NCBI RefSeq assembly: GCF_021390495.1
Contig: NZ_JAJEJP010000001.1
Span: forward strand, 3,472,001 to 3,536,000
Length of the DNA stretch: 64,000 nucleotides
Direction: 5' to 3'
Source of the DNA: Paraburkholderia sp. ZP32-5
GTDB lineage: Bacteria > Pseudomonadota > Gammaproteobacteria > Burkholderiales > Burkholderiaceae
Position numbers and translations under genes: made by a program. This document shows positions 34,136 to 43,404 of the stretch, piece by piece; positions within the stretch are counted from its first letter, which is position 1, and every line of letters starts with the position of its first letter. The notes beneath the pieces are model-generated. The model was given only the letters and a program-made list of their open reading frames with translations, did not search any database and was not told the DNA's origin.

Positions 34136-34564
34136 GTAACGAATCGCTCGATCACCGGTTAAAGCGAATAAATCAATTTCGCGCAAACGTTTTATTGAAA
34201 AAACAGCACGTGCCGTGTGAATAACTGACGAATCGCCGCGATTTTCCCGCTGACAAATGCCCTAAAGCAATTCGCCAGAACGCCGATATAAATACTCGAA
34301 CGCAACCATGACCGCCGGAAAGTAGAGCAGCACTAGAAAGGGAAAACCAGCTCGCAGTTCGGGCAGAAGCGCAGCAGCAGTCGTCGATGGTCGTGAAAGC
34401 GCTCGATGCCGCGCCGTACCAGCAGGTCTGCGGTCGCGGCGGGCAAGCCAGCCATGCAGTGAAGTGAAGCAGAGCGCCATCGACGGGGATGGCGAACCGC
34501 CGGACAGAAGGATTCGCGCAGCGCGAGCCACACCGGCGCAGCCATCACCTACATCTGACACACC
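34136..34564. other. Intergenic region upstream of the chemosensory cluster
   Basis: No supported gene on either strand. A minus-strand frame at 34262-34561 has a hydrophobic end but no ribosome site and a composition like non-coding high-GC DNA. The notable content is a sigma-28 promoter candidate at 34263-34289, leaving a leader of roughly 270 bases before the CheY-like gene. Confidence 0.55.
34263..34289 (+). promoter_or_regulatory. FliA (sigma-28) promoter candidate for the chemosensory cluster
   Basis: TAAA at 34263-34266, exactly 15 bases, then GCCGATAT at 34282-34289 matches the FliA consensus (TAAA-N15-GCCGATAA) with one difference in the last position. It faces the CheY-like gene and cheA operon, whose class of genes is commonly FliA-dependent. 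Confidence 0.65.
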
Positions 34565-34933
34565 ATGCCAAAGACCGTAATGATCGTCGATGACTCAGCC
34601 TCCTTGCGACAGGTACTGGGCATCGCGCTGCGCGACGCGGGCTATGAAGTGATCGAAGCCTGCGACGGCTGCGATGCGCTGGAAAAACTGACGGGGCAAA
34701 AGATCCATCTGATGATCAGTGACATGAATATGCCCAATATGGACGGCATTCACTTCGTGAAAGCCGTCAAGCAACTGCCGAACTATCGCTTTACGCCGGT
34801 GGTGATGCTGACCACCGAATCGGCGGAGCACAAAAAGCGCGAGGGGCGCGCGGCCGGTGCAGGCGCGTGGATCGTCAAGCCGTTCAAGGCCGAGCAGATG
34901 GTCGGCGTGGTGCGCCGGCTGGTGCTGCCCTGA
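34565..34933 (+). CDS. CheY-like single-domain response regulator
   Basis: This 122-residue stand-alone receiver has the acidic pair in MIVDDSAS, phospho-acceptor Asp53 in MISDMNMPNMDG, Thr in MLTTES and Lys105 in WIVKPFKAEQM. There is no output domain. It is the first gene of the chemosensory cluster and should be phosphorylated by the CheA encoded at 35348. Whether it acts on the flagellar switch or on another target is not shown by the sequence. Confidence 0.94.
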   Translation: MPKTVMIVDDSASLRQVLGIALRDAGYEVIEACDGCDALEKLTGQKIHLMISDMNMPNMDGIHFVKAVKQLPNYRFTPVVMLTTESAEHKKREGRAAGAGAWIVKPFKAEQMVGVVRRLVLP

Positions 34934-34985
34934 CAGGCGGCCGCGATCCTGTCTCCGTTCAACCTCGAGTCCGGCGAACCGAACG

Positions 34986-35306
34986 ATGCCCTCCTCCGCT
35001 TCAGCCCAATCCTGCGTGCAAGTCGCCGTCGAAGGCGAATTGACGATCTATCGCGCGAATGAACTGAAACAGATTTTCCTGTCGGCGCTCGACAGCGCCG
35101 ATACGCTCGTGATCGATCTGTCGGCGGTCACCGAAATCGACAGCGCGGGCGTGCAGTTGCTGATGATGGCGAGCGCGGCGGCGCGCGAGGCCGGCTGCGA
35201 ATTGCGGCTGACCGGCCACAGCTCCGCCGTGCGGGAAGTCTTCGACCTACTCGATCTGGCCGGCTATTTCAACGACCCGCTGCTCGCGCCTTCGAGCCGC
35301 GGATAA
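34986..35306 (+). CDS. STAS domain protein (anti-anti-sigma-like)
   Basis: The 106-residue protein consists of a STAS fold: VQVAVEGELTIYRANELKQI, VIDLSAVTEIDSAGVQLLMM (the Ser in DSAG is the usual phosphorylation site of SpoIIAA-like proteins) and a final helix VREVFDLLDLAGYFN. STAS proteins appear in some chemosensory clusters between the CheY and CheA genes; their partner there is not established. No anti-sigma kinase (HATPase_c_2) is adjacent. The start at 34986 is the last Met before the fold. Confidence 0.87.
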   Translation: MPSSASAQSCVQVAVEGELTIYRANELKQIFLSALDSADTLVIDLSAVTEIDSAGVQLLMMASAAAREAGCELRLTGHSSAVREVFDLLDLAGYFNDPLLAPSSRG

Positions 35307-35347
35307 CCGTCACCCGTGGATTTCATCTCAACGCCGCCGGGCACACC

Positions 35348-37642
35348 ATGAATCTGGACCACGCGCTCACCACCTTTATCGCCGAGAGTCGCGACCTGCT
35401 GGAGAACATGGAAAGCGCGCTGCTGTCGCTCGGCGAAAATCCGCGCGACGGCGAAGCGGTCAATGCGATCTTTCGCGCCGCGCATACGATCAAGGGCTCG
35501 GCGGGTCTGTTTGGGCTCGACCATATCGTCGGGATCACGCATCTGCTCGAAAGCGTGCTCGACGAGATGCGCGGCGGCCGCGTCGCGGTCGACGCCGGCA
35601 TGATGGTGTTGCTGCTCGCCTGCGGCGACCACATCGCGTCGCTGATCACCGCGCTCGAACAGGGCCGTCACGGCAACGACACCGAATCCGTGCAACGCGC
35701 GCAGCAATTGATGGCGCAACTGCACGGCTATCTGGGCCAACGCGGCGCGCCCGCGGCCGCCACGGTCACGACCGTCACTATCGTCGACAGCACCGCCGCG
35801 GACCCGGCCGGCGACACCGCTGAAGACACTGCCGGCAACGTGCCGCGCGAGCCCGGCATCGGCCATTGGCATATTTCGCTGCGCTTCGGTGCCAGCGTGC
35901 TGCGCAACGGCCTCGACCCGCTGTCCTTGCTGCGTTACCTGGGCACGCTCGGCGAATTCGCCGCGGTCGTGACGATGTCCGACGCGATGCCGGTAGCCGC
36001 CGACATGGACCCCGAACTCTGCTATCTCGGCTTCGAAATCGCCTTTCGCTCCGACGCGGATCGCGCGACGATCGAAGGCGCGTTCGAGTTCGTCATCGAC
36101 GACTGCGAGGTGCGCATCCTCGCACCGGACAGCTCGCCGCGCGATTGCGCGCAACTGCTCAGCGAACTCGGCACCGATCCGGTGCGCGCCGGCGAGATGC
36201 TGGTTCGCTGTGGCACGCTCGACACCGCGCAGCTCGATGCGGTGCTGCGCGACGTGATGGGCGCCACGCACTCGGTGAGCGCCGCGCATCCGCTGGCGAT
36301 GGCCGCCGCGCAAACGGAACCCGCGCCGCCGTCGCCACCGCACACAGCGCCCAGAACGCAGATGGCCGCGCCACTCACGCCCACCGCCGCGCAGATGCTG
36401 CGCGCGAAGGAAGCGGCGGAGCGCCAGTCGTTGCGGGTCGACGCGCAGCGGCTCGATCAGTTGATCGATCTGCTCGGCGAACTGACGATCGCCGCCGCCG
36501 GCACCGCGCTCACGGCCCGCCGCAGTCGTAACGCGGAACTGGAGGAATGCACGGCGACGCTGACCGCGCTGGTCCGCGAAGTCCGCGACGCGGCACTGCA
36601 TTTGCGCATGGTCCGCATCGGCGCGACGTTCAACCGCTTTCAGCGCGTGGTGCACGATCTGTCGCACGAGATGGGCAAGGACATCGCGCTGGTCGTCAAC
36701 GGCGAAGATACCGAACTCGACAAGACGCTGGTCGAAAAGCTGGCCGACCCGCTGACGCACATGGTGCGCAACGCGATCGACCACGGCATCGAAATGCCGG
36801 CCGAACGGCTGCGCGCGGGCAAGCATTCGCGCGGTACGGTCACGCTCAACGCGTATCACGACTCGGGCAGCGTCGTGATCGAAGTGAGCGACGACGGCGC
36901 CGGCATGAACCGCAAAAAGATTCTCGCGAAGGCAGTCGAGCGCGGCCTCGTTTCGGCGGACGCCAAGCTGCCCGAACGGGAAGTCTTCGAGCTGATCTTC
37001 GAGCCGGGCTTTTCCACCGCCGATCACGTGACGAGCCTGTCCGGGCGCGGCGTCGGCATGGACGTCGTCAGACGCAACATCACCGCGCTGCGCGGCAGCA
37101 TCGCGATCGACAGCAAGCCGGGCATCGGCACGCGGATGACCGTGCGGCTGCCGCTCACGCTGGCGATCATCGACGGCTTCATGGTGGAAGTCGACGACGC
37201 CGCGTTCGTGATCCCGCTCGAGATGGTCGACGAATGCATCGAATTCAACGACAAGGCCGGCCGCGACTACACGAACCTGCGCGGCAACGTGCTGCCGCTA
37301 ATCCGCCTGCGCGAGTTCTTCGCCCTCGACTCCACGCCGACCCGGCGCCAGAGCGTGGTCGTGATCAAGCATGGCGAGCTGCGCGCGGGGCTCGTTGTCG
37401 ATGGTCTCGTCGGCGAATTGCAGACCGTGATCAAACCGCTGAGCCCGGTTTTTTCGCGGGTTCGCTGCATCAGTGGCTCGACGATCCTCGGCAGCGGCGA
37501 CGTCGCGCTGATCATCGACGTCCCCGCGCTCTTCAGCAGCATTTGCGGCGGCAACGTTCGAGCCGACGTCACGGGCGCCTCGCCGATCTCGTGGAAAGCA
37601 GCGCGGCAGCCGGCGCACGAGCACGCGCCCCACATTGACTGA
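35348..37642 (+). CDS. cheA: Chemotaxis histidine kinase CheA
   Basis: The cytoplasmic hub kinase has 764 residues. HPt domain 1-110 with phospho-acceptor His46 ([15 protein letters not shown]); a middle region about 170-260 ([20 protein letters not shown]); a Pro/Ala linker; a dimerisation helix from about 360 ([19 protein letters not shown]); the ATPase domain with N box [13 protein letters not shown]1 DDGAGMN and G2 [10 protein letters not shown]; and a C-terminal CheW-like domain ([15 protein letters not shown]). The middle region is not the classical CheY-binding P2 of E. coli. It is flanked by STAS and receptor genes, with CheW and CheR further on. Confidence 0.96.
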   Translation: MNLDHALTTFIAESRDLLENMESALLSLGENPRDGEAVNAIFRAAHTIKGSAGLFGLDHIVGITHLLESVLDEMRGGRVAVDAGMMVLLLACGDHIASLITALEQGRHGNDTESVQRAQQLMAQLHGYLGQRGAPAAATVTTVTIVDSTAADPAGDTAEDTAGNVPREPGIGHWHISLRFGASVLRNGLDPLSLLRYLGTLGEFAAVVTMSDAMPVAADMDPELCYLGFEIAFRSDADRATIEGAFEFVIDDCEVRILAPDSSPRDCAQLLSELGTDPVRAGEMLVRCGTLDTAQLDAVLRDVMGATHSVSAAHPLAMAAAQTEPAPPSPPHTAPRTQMAAPLTPTAAQMLRAKEAAERQSLRVDAQRLDQLIDLLGELTIAAAGTALTARRSRNAELEECTATLTALVREVRDAALHLRMVRIGATFNRFQRVVHDLSHEMGKDIALVVNGEDTELDKTLVEKLADPLTHMVRNAIDHGIEMPAERLRAGKHSRGTVTLNAYHDSGSVVIEVSDDGAGMNRKKILAKAVERGLVSADAKLPEREVFELIFEPGFSTADHVTSLSGRGVGMDVVRRNITALRGSIAIDSKPGIGTRMTVRLPLTLAIIDGFMVEVDDAAFVIPLEMVDECIEFNDKAGRDYTNLRGNVLPLIRLREFFALDSTPTRRQSVVVIKHGELRAGLVVDGLVGELQTVIKPLSPVFSRVRCISGSTILGSGDVALIIDVPALFSSICGGNVRADVTGASPISWKAARQPAHEHAPHID

Positions 37643-37656
37643 ATGAAGGACATTTC

Positions 37657-39357
37657 ATGCTCGGAAATCTCTCTCTGAAGGCAAAGGCGACCCTGCTGCT
37701 GGGCGTGGGCGTGCTGGCGACACTGATGGTGCTGGACATCGGGCTCGCCGGGCTGAAAACGGTCGCCGCGCATCTCGACGAGATCGGCCGCGACCATCTG
37801 CCGTCGGTCGAAGGGCTGATGATCGTCCACGAAGGGCAAACGGCGATTCGCTCCGCCGATCGCGCGGTCGATTCGCTGGCCAGTTTTCCGGACGAATTCG
37901 GCAAGATCGGCGCGCAGCTCGATCGCAAACAGGAACTGTGGGCACGCGTCGAGAAGGGCTGGAACCGCTATGAGCCGTTGCCGCAGACGCCGGAGGAGAC
38001 GGTCGTGTGGCAGCAGTTCGTGAAGGACTGGCAAGCCTGGAAGGACGCGGAAACGCGGCTGACCGACCAGCAGCTCGAAATTACGCACGCCGACCCCGGC
38101 GAGCGATCGGCGCTGTTCGTCGCGCTGCATCAATCGCTGGTCGAAAGCGATACGCAGTTCCGCGTCGCGGCGACCGATCTGTCACAACTGGTCGCCATGA
38201 ACATGCGCTACGGCAAGACCGCGACCGACGCCATCGACGCGGACGCGACCCGCACGCTCCGGCACATGTATATCGCGGCGGCCGCGCTGCTGACGCTGCT
38301 GATCGCGCTGGGCGTGGTGATCGTCGGCGCGATCATGCGCACGCTCGGCGGCGACCCGTCGTATGCGGCCGAAATCGTCCGCAAGGTGGCGGGCGGCGAT
38401 CTGCGCGTCGACGTGCAGACCCGCGCGCGTGATCGTTCGAGCATGCTGTTCGCGGTCAAGGAAATGGTCGCGCGGCTGTCGCAGGTGGTGGGCGAAGTGC
38501 ATGACGGCGCGGCCAATCTGTCGCGCGCGTCGGAGCAGTTGAACGACACCGCGCAGTCGCTATCGCAGTCGGCGAGCGAACAGGCGGCCGGCGTCGAGGA
38601 AACCAGCGCGTCGCTCGAAGAGATGACCACGTCGATCGCGCAGAACACGGAGAACGCGCGGGTCACCGACGGTATGGCGACGACGGCGGCGAGCGAGGCG
38701 AACGAAGGCGGCGACGCGGTCCGCGCGACCGTCGCGGCGATGAAACAGATTGCCGGCAAGATCGGCATCATCGACGACATCGCCTATCAGACCAACCTGC
38801 TCGCGTTGAACGCGGCGATCGAAGCCGCGCGCGCCGGCGAGCACGGCAAGGGCTTCGCGGTGGTGGCCGCCGAGGTGCGCAAGCTCGCCGAGCGCAGCCA
38901 GGTCGCGGCGCAGGAAATCAGCGAGGTCGCGGGCAGCAGTGTCGAGCTGGCCGAGCGCGCCGGCCTGCTGCTGGACTCGATGGTGCCGAATATCCGCAAG
39001 ACGTCGGAACTCGTGCAGGAGATCACGTCGGCGTCGGAAGAACAGGCCACCGGCGTGTCGCAGATCACCAGCGCGGTCATGCAACTGAACGAGGCGACCC
39101 AGCAGACCGCCGCCAGCTCCGAGGAACTCGCCGCGACCGCCGAGGAAATGAGCGGCCAGGCGCGCCAGCTTCAGCAAACGGTCGACTTTTTCAAGCTGGC
39201 GGCGACGCCGGCCGGCTCCGCGCCGTGGTCCGGCGACGGCCGGCGCCGCGCCGCCGCCGCGAGGCAGCGTGGCAAGCCGCGCGGCAGACGGCAGTCGAGC
39301 GCGCTGGAGCTGGAGTCGGCCGAGCCCTTCGACGAGTCGAGCTTCGTCAGGTACTAG
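37657..39357 (+). CDS. Methyl-accepting chemotaxis protein
   Basis: The 566-residue receptor begins with TM1 ([20 protein letters not shown]), has a periplasmic helical bundle (about 30-190), TM2 ([20 protein letters not shown]), HAMP and the signalling domain with tip [20 protein letters not shown]. The C-terminus is basic then acidic ([10 protein letters not shown] to SSFVRY) and lacks the xWxxF CheR tether found in the receptor at 30713. Encoded 14 bases after cheA, it is likely the dedicated receptor of this array. Confidence 0.94.
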   Translation: MLGNLSLKAKATLLLGVGVLATLMVLDIGLAGLKTVAAHLDEIGRDHLPSVEGLMIVHEGQTAIRSADRAVDSLASFPDEFGKIGAQLDRKQELWARVEKGWNRYEPLPQTPEETVVWQQFVKDWQAWKDAETRLTDQQLEITHADPGERSALFVALHQSLVESDTQFRVAATDLSQLVAMNMRYGKTATDAIDADATRTLRHMYIAAAALLTLLIALGVVIVGAIMRTLGGDPSYAAEIVRKVAGGDLRVDVQTRARDRSSMLFAVKEMVARLSQVVGEVHDGAANLSRASEQLNDTAQSLSQSASEQAAGVEETSASLEEMTTSIAQNTENARVTDGMATTAASEANEGGDAVRATVAAMKQIAGKIGIIDDIAYQTNLLALNAAIEAARAGEHGKGFAVVAAEVRKLAERSQVAAQEISEVAGSSVELAERAGLLLDSMVPNIRKTSELVQEITSASEEQATGVSQITSAVMQLNEATQQTAASSEELAATAEEMSGQARQLQQTVDFFKLAATPAGSAPWSGDGRRRAAAARQRGKPRGRRQSSALELESAEPFDESSFVRY

Positions 39358-39408
39358 GGGCCGCGGACATGGAGACAGCATGCAGGAAAGAGACGCAGGA
39401 AGAGACGC

Positions 39409-39993
39409 ATGGACGACACGCGCTTTGACGAACCGTCGCAGTATCTGACGTTCACGCTCGCCGACGAGGTGTTCGGCATCGATATCCTGTCGGTCAAGGA
39501 GATCATCGAATACGGCGGTGTGACCGACGTGCCGATGATGCCGCGCACCGTGCGTGGCGTGATCAATCTGCGCGGCGCGGTCGTGCCGGTGGTGGATCTG
39601 CTCGCGCGCTTCGGTCAGCCGTCGAGTCCGGTCGGGCGCCGCACCTGCATCGTGATCGTCGAGAAAATCTGCGCGGGCGAGCCGTCGCATGTGATCGGCG
39701 TGGTCGTGGACACGGTGAGCGCGGTGCTGACGATTCCGGCGAGCGCAATCGAACCGGCGCCGGGCTTCGGGATGCGTCTCGCCGCGCAATTCGTGCTCGG
39801 CATGGGCCAAGACACACGCAAACGCAGAAGCAAGGAAGCAGAACGAGACAAGGATAAGGAAAAGGGCAACGGCAACGGCGACGACAAAGGCCGCTTCGTG
39901 ATCCTGCTCAACCTCGACGAGGTGCTGAACCTCGAGCAGCTCGGCGCGATGGACGCGCTGTCCGCCGAGGTCGAGCCGGTCGAGCCCGACTAG
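39409..39993 (+). CDS. cheW: Chemotaxis coupling protein CheW
   Basis: CheW links receptors to CheA. The 194-residue protein has the expected FTLADEVFGIDILSVKEII start, GVINLRGAVVPVVDLLARFG core and VSAVLTIPASAIEPAPGFG. An insertion of about 25 highly charged residues (RKRRSKEAERDKDKEKGNGN) interrupts the last part before GRFVILLNLDEVLN. Standard CheW proteins of about 160 residues lack it. It lies between the receptor and cheR. Confidence 0.95.
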   Translation: MDDTRFDEPSQYLTFTLADEVFGIDILSVKEIIEYGGVTDVPMMPRTVRGVINLRGAVVPVVDLLARFGQPSSPVGRRTCIVIVEKICAGEPSHVIGVVVDTVSAVLTIPASAIEPAPGFGMRLAAQFVLGMGQDTRKRRSKEAERDKDKEKGNGNGDDKGRFVILLNLDEVLNLEQLGAMDALSAEVEPVEPD

Positions 39994-40057
39994 CAACGCG
40001 GCGCGCTCGCGCGGGTCGTCGCGCGCGCCGCTCCCCATTCATGCACCACGTGTTCCG

Positions 40058-40861
40058 ATGATAGCCACGATCACCGACAGGGAATTCGCGAGGGTCAGCC
40101 GCTTTATCCACGAAACGGCGGGGATCCACCTCTCCGCCGCGAAGCGGGGGCTCGTCTGCGGACGGCTCGCGAGACGGCTCCAGCACTTCCGGTGCACCAG
40201 CTTCAGCCAGTATCTCGTGCTGCTCGAAGGCGACGCGGCGGGCGATGAAGCACAGACGGCGATCAACCTGCTGACCACCAACGAGACGTTCTTCTTTCGC
40301 GAAAGCCGGCACTTCGAGATGCTGCGCCGCTTCGCCGCGCTGTGGCGCGAGCGGCGCGAGCCGCTCAACGTGTGGAGCGCCGCGTGCTCGACCGGCGAGG
40401 AGCCCTACAGCATCGCGATGGTGCTCGACCACGCGCTCGGCCCGAACCGCTGGGACGTGCTCGGCACCGATATCAGCACCCGCGTACTTGCGCACGCGCG
40501 CCGCGGACACTACACCGAGGAACGCGCGCGCCAGATTCCGCCCGCGTTGCTGCGGCAATACTGCCGCAAGGGTATCGGCGACTACGCGGGCACGCTGCTC
40601 GTCGAGCGTTCGCTGCGCGAGCGCGTGCGCTTCGCGCAGGTCAACCTGAATGCGCGCTTGCCCGATATCGACATGTTCGACTGCATCTTTCTTCGCAACG
40701 TGATGATTTATTTCGACATCGAGACGCGCCGCAAGGTGGTCGAGCGGGTGTGCGCGCAACTGCGTCCGGGCGGCATGCTGTGCGTCGGTCATTCGGAGAG
40801 CCTGCATCAGGTCAACGACGATCTGGTGCAGGTCGCGCCCTCGGTGTATCGCAAGCCATGA
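40058..40861 (+). CDS. cheR: Chemotaxis protein methyltransferase CheR
   Basis: CheR methylates receptor glutamates using S-adenosylmethionine. The 267-residue enzyme has the N-terminal helical domain, NETFFFRESRHFEMLRRF, the SAM-binding loop SAACSTGEEPYSIAMVL, LGTDIS, and FLRNVMIYFDIETRR. It lacks the TPR extension seen in some alternative chemosensory systems. No cheB follows; instead a receiver-EAL protein gene lies 50 bases downstream. Confidence 0.96.
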   Translation: MIATITDREFARVSRFIHETAGIHLSAAKRGLVCGRLARRLQHFRCTSFSQYLVLLEGDAAGDEAQTAINLLTTNETFFFRESRHFEMLRRFAALWRERREPLNVWSAACSTGEEPYSIAMVLDHALGPNRWDVLGTDISTRVLAHARRGHYTEERARQIPPALLRQYCRKGIGDYAGTLLVERSLRERVRFAQVNLNARLPDIDMFDCIFLRNVMIYFDIETRRKVVERVCAQLRPGGMLCVGHSESLHQVNDDLVQVAPSVYRKP

Positions 40862-40911
40862 AGGAGAGCCGCCATTCCGAAGCCTTCTTCATCGTTCTCC
40901 CGTAACGCAGG

Positions 40912-42216
40912 ATGCCCTCAATGAAGCCGATGCCTTGCCCAATCGAATCGGTGCTTCTGGTTGACGACAGCGCAACCGAATGCGAGGCCGTCACGCTCAT
41001 GTGCAAAGAGCTCGGCGTGCAGGACGTCGTGTGTGCGTACGACGGCGCCGAAGCGCTCGCGCTGCTGGCGGTGCCCGGGTTCACGCCCAGCCTGATGATC
41101 GTCGACCTCGAAATGCCGGTGATGGATGGCGTCGAGATGATGCAGCAGTTGCGCCAGCGCGGACTGCGCATTCCGATCATTGTGTCGTCCGGTCACGACG
41201 GCCCGCTGGTGCGGGCGGTCGAAGGCATGGCGCGCAATCTCGGTCTGCCGGTAATCGCCGGGCTATGCAAGCCGCTCACGCGCGACGCGCTCGCGCGCGC
41301 TTTCGAATGCCGCGACAACGTCGAGCAGTTGCACTGCGGCTCGCCGGCCGCGCACCTGCCCGATGTGGATATCGCCGCGCTCGCGCAGGCGATCAGCGCG
41401 GGCGAAGTCGTGCCGCACTATCAGCCGAAGGTGGATATCCAGCGCGGCCTGCTGCGCGGCGTCGAGGTGCTGGCGCGCTGGACCGACGCGCGGCTCGGGC
41501 CGGTGCCGGCCGATCGCTTCATCGCGGCCGCCGAACACAGTGGCCTGATTCTGACGCTCAGCCTGTCGGTCATCGATCAGGCGGTCGCGCAGGCGGCCAG
41601 CTGGAATACGCGCGGCCTGCGGCTGATCCTCGCGCTCAACATATCGCCGTGTCTGCTGAGCGAGCCGCACCTGGTCGAGGCGATTTCGGGGCTGCTCGAA
41701 AAGCACGGCGTGAGTCCGTCGCAGGTCGTGCTGGAGATCACCGAGAGCTCGGTGGTGAGCCCGGACGGTCCCGCGCTCGGCGCGCTCGCGCGCTTTCGTC
41801 TGCGCGGCTTCGGCCTGTCGATCGACGACTACGGTACCGGTTTGTCGTCGATGCAGCAGTTGGCGCGCATTCCGTTCACCGAACTGAAGGTGGACCGCTC
41901 GTTCGTGCATCGCGCGCATGAGCAGGAAAATCTGCGGGTGATTCTGGAGTCCGCGCTGACGATGGCGCACCGGCTGCGCCTCGTAACGGTCGCCGAAGGC
42001 GTCGAAACCGTCGAGGACTGGCGCTTGCTACAGCAGTATGGCTGTCAGATCGGGCAAGGCTATCTGCTCGCGAAACCGATGCCCGCCGAGGACCTACTGC
42101 CGTGGATCAAGGCGCATCGCAAGCGCTTGCCGCTGTTGCGCGCGCCGTCGCTGGCGCAGCCGCCGCGCCATCATCCGTTGCACGTGTCAGAGGATCAGAG
42201 CGAGACCCGGCAGTAG
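40912..42216 (+). CDS. Response regulator with EAL c-di-GMP phosphodiesterase domain
   Basis: The protein has 434 residues. The receiver domain (about 12-130) has Asp65 in MIVDLEMPVMDG. The EAL domain (about 165-410) has GVEVLARW (EVL in place of EAL), ALNIS, EITES, DDYGTG, ELKVDRSF and AEGVE, so every metal and catalytic position looks filled and the domain is likely active. It is the probable output of this chemosensory system, degrading c-di-GMP when phosphorylated. The first of two nearby Met codons (40912, 40921) is used here. Confidence 0.92.
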   Translation: MPSMKPMPCPIESVLLVDDSATECEAVTLMCKELGVQDVVCAYDGAEALALLAVPGFTPSLMIVDLEMPVMDGVEMMQQLRQRGLRIPIIVSSGHDGPLVRAVEGMARNLGLPVIAGLCKPLTRDALARAFECRDNVEQLHCGSPAAHLPDVDIAALAQAISAGEVVPHYQPKVDIQRGLLRGVEVLARWTDARLGPVPADRFIAAAEHSGLILTLSLSVIDQAVAQAASWNTRGLRLILALNISPCLLSEPHLVEAISGLLEKHGVSPSQVVLEITESSVVSPDGPALGALARFRLRGFGLSIDDYGTGLSSMQQLARIPFTELKVDRSFVHRAHEQENLRVILESALTMAHRLRLVTVAEGVETVEDWRLLQQYGCQIGQGYLLAKPMPAEDLLPWIKAHRKRLPLLRAPSLAQPPRHHPLHVSEDQSETRQ

Positions 42217-42377
42217 GCGCGGCGGCGAGCGTGGCAAACCAGCGCGCCGGACCGTGCGGGTCCTCCGGTGGTGTGGCTGAACTCGATCGGCAGGCTGGTC
42301 TCTAACGGCCTGACAGACGCCGCCGATTCCGCGTTGGGATCGGTGGCCGTCAAGCGCAACTTCGAGGAGGCTCACTG

Positions 42378-42728
42378 ATGACGTTTCGCCCCGCCGCATC
42401 CGCCGCCGTTGTTTCTGTCGCGCTGCTCGGCGCCAATGCGACGCTTCCGGTTCAGGCGCAAACCGCGGCCTCGTCCGACAGCCAATGGCGCGCGAGCCCC
42501 ACTACACTCGCGACGCTGCTGCAGGACGGCTACCGGATCGTCGCCGTCGTCAACGGCGCGCGCGGCAACGCTGGCCCGGCCGATACGATCTTCGTGCAGC
42601 GCGATCAGAGCGCGTATAAATGCATTGATCCGCAAGCGGCGGATGCAAAGACGAAAGCGGCTACGCCGCCGGCCTGTTACGAACTGGTGCCGCCGGGCGG
42701 CGGCGCGCCGGCGTCGGAAGCGAAATAG
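42378..42728 (+). CDS. Small secreted protein of unknown function
   Basis: The 116-residue protein has a signal peptide (MTFRPAASAAVVSVALLGAN with cleavage after PVQAQ) and a strong GAGGAGG ribosome site 6 bases upstream. The mature part has GYRIVAVVNGARGNAG and two Cys (YKCID and PACYELV) that may form a disulfide. I do not recognise the family. It is a single gene between the chemosensory cluster and the convergent marR-like gene. Confidence 0.8.
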   Translation: MTFRPAASAAVVSVALLGANATLPVQAQTAASSDSQWRASPTTLATLLQDGYRIVAVVNGARGNAGPADTIFVQRDQSAYKCIDPQAADAKTKAATPPACYELVPPGGGAPASEAK

Positions 42729-42824
42729 CGCTTTTCTGTACTGATTGGATGCGCCGGTCCGGCGCAAGCTCGGCGCGGGTTCGACGCACGAGCAGCGTCG
42801 ACCTCGCGCGGCCTCGTTGGCGTT

Positions 42825-43268
42825 TCAGCGATCCACGAGCCGGCTCAGATTGCCGCGTACCCGCTGCAACAACGCGATCAGCTGCGCCGCTTCTTCGGCG
42901 CTGAAACCATTGAGCGCTTCGAGCGCGACTTCATCGCCGACCTTACGCGCCTTGTCGAGCGTGCCCTCGGCTTTCGGCGTCATGCGCACCTGGCGCTCGC
43001 GGCGGTCCTGCGGGTTCGCGGCCCGCTCGATCCAGCCGCCCTCCTCCATCCGGTCGAGCAGCCGGCCCGCCGAGATCGGCGCGACCTCGAGCAGATCCGC
43101 GAGCCGCGCCTGATTGATGTCGCCGTAGTGGCCGAGATAGGCCAGCACACGGCATTGCGCGCGCGTCAGGTCGACCGACGATTTCGCGAGATCGTCGAAA
43201 CGCTTGCCTGTCAGGCGGCCGACGTCGGAAATCAGAAAGCCGAAGCGCTCTTCGAATTGGGTTTTCAT
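42825..43268 (-). CDS. MarR family transcriptional regulator
   Basis: This is a 147-residue winged-helix repressor: AQCRVLAYLGHYGDINQARL leads into the recognition region APISAGRLLDRMEEGGWIER and the wing NPQDRRERQVRMT. ATG at 43268 is preferred over an upstream Met because the family normally starts about 30 residues before the helix-turn-helix. It is divergent from an EmrB-type efflux gene, and the space between holds a 30-bp palindrome, so it most likely represses that pump and is released by its substrate. Confidence 0.93.
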   Translation of the reverse strand: MKTQFEERFGFLISDVGRLTGKRFDDLAKSSVDLTRAQCRVLAYLGHYGDINQARLADLLEVAPISAGRLLDRMEEGGWIERAANPQDRRERQVRMTPKAEGTLDKARKVGDEVALEALNGFSAEEAAQLIALLQRVRGNLSRLVDR

Positions 43269-43359
43269 GCGCGAATTATACGGAAGCCTTTTTGCCCGCA
43301 GCACGGCAACCGATGCGCTTTAGCGTCAGCACAACTCCTGATGGCGTATTCGCGCGCGA

Positions 43360-43389
43360 TCGATATAATAAGCATGCTTACGATATCGA
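43360..43389. promoter_or_regulatory. Palindromic operator overlapping the efflux gene -10 box
   Basis: Two 15-base arms (43360-43374 and 43375-43389) are complementary at 13 of 15 positions around the centre GCATGC. TATAAT occurs on the plus strand at 43364-43369 inside the left arm, so a bound MarR dimer would cover the -10 element of the pump gene 16-41 bases ahead of its ATG. No good -35 hexamer is seen. Confidence 0.75.
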
Positions 43390-43404
43390 CGACTCCCACC
43401 CTTC

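Noticed and set aside
34262..34561. 99-codon minus-strand frame upstream of the CheY-like gene
   Set aside because: It lacks a ribosome site, has no family resemblance, and overlaps the sigma-28 promoter candidate.
35264..37027. 587-codon minus-strand open frame opposite cheA
   Set aside because: It is antisense to cheA and composition-biased.
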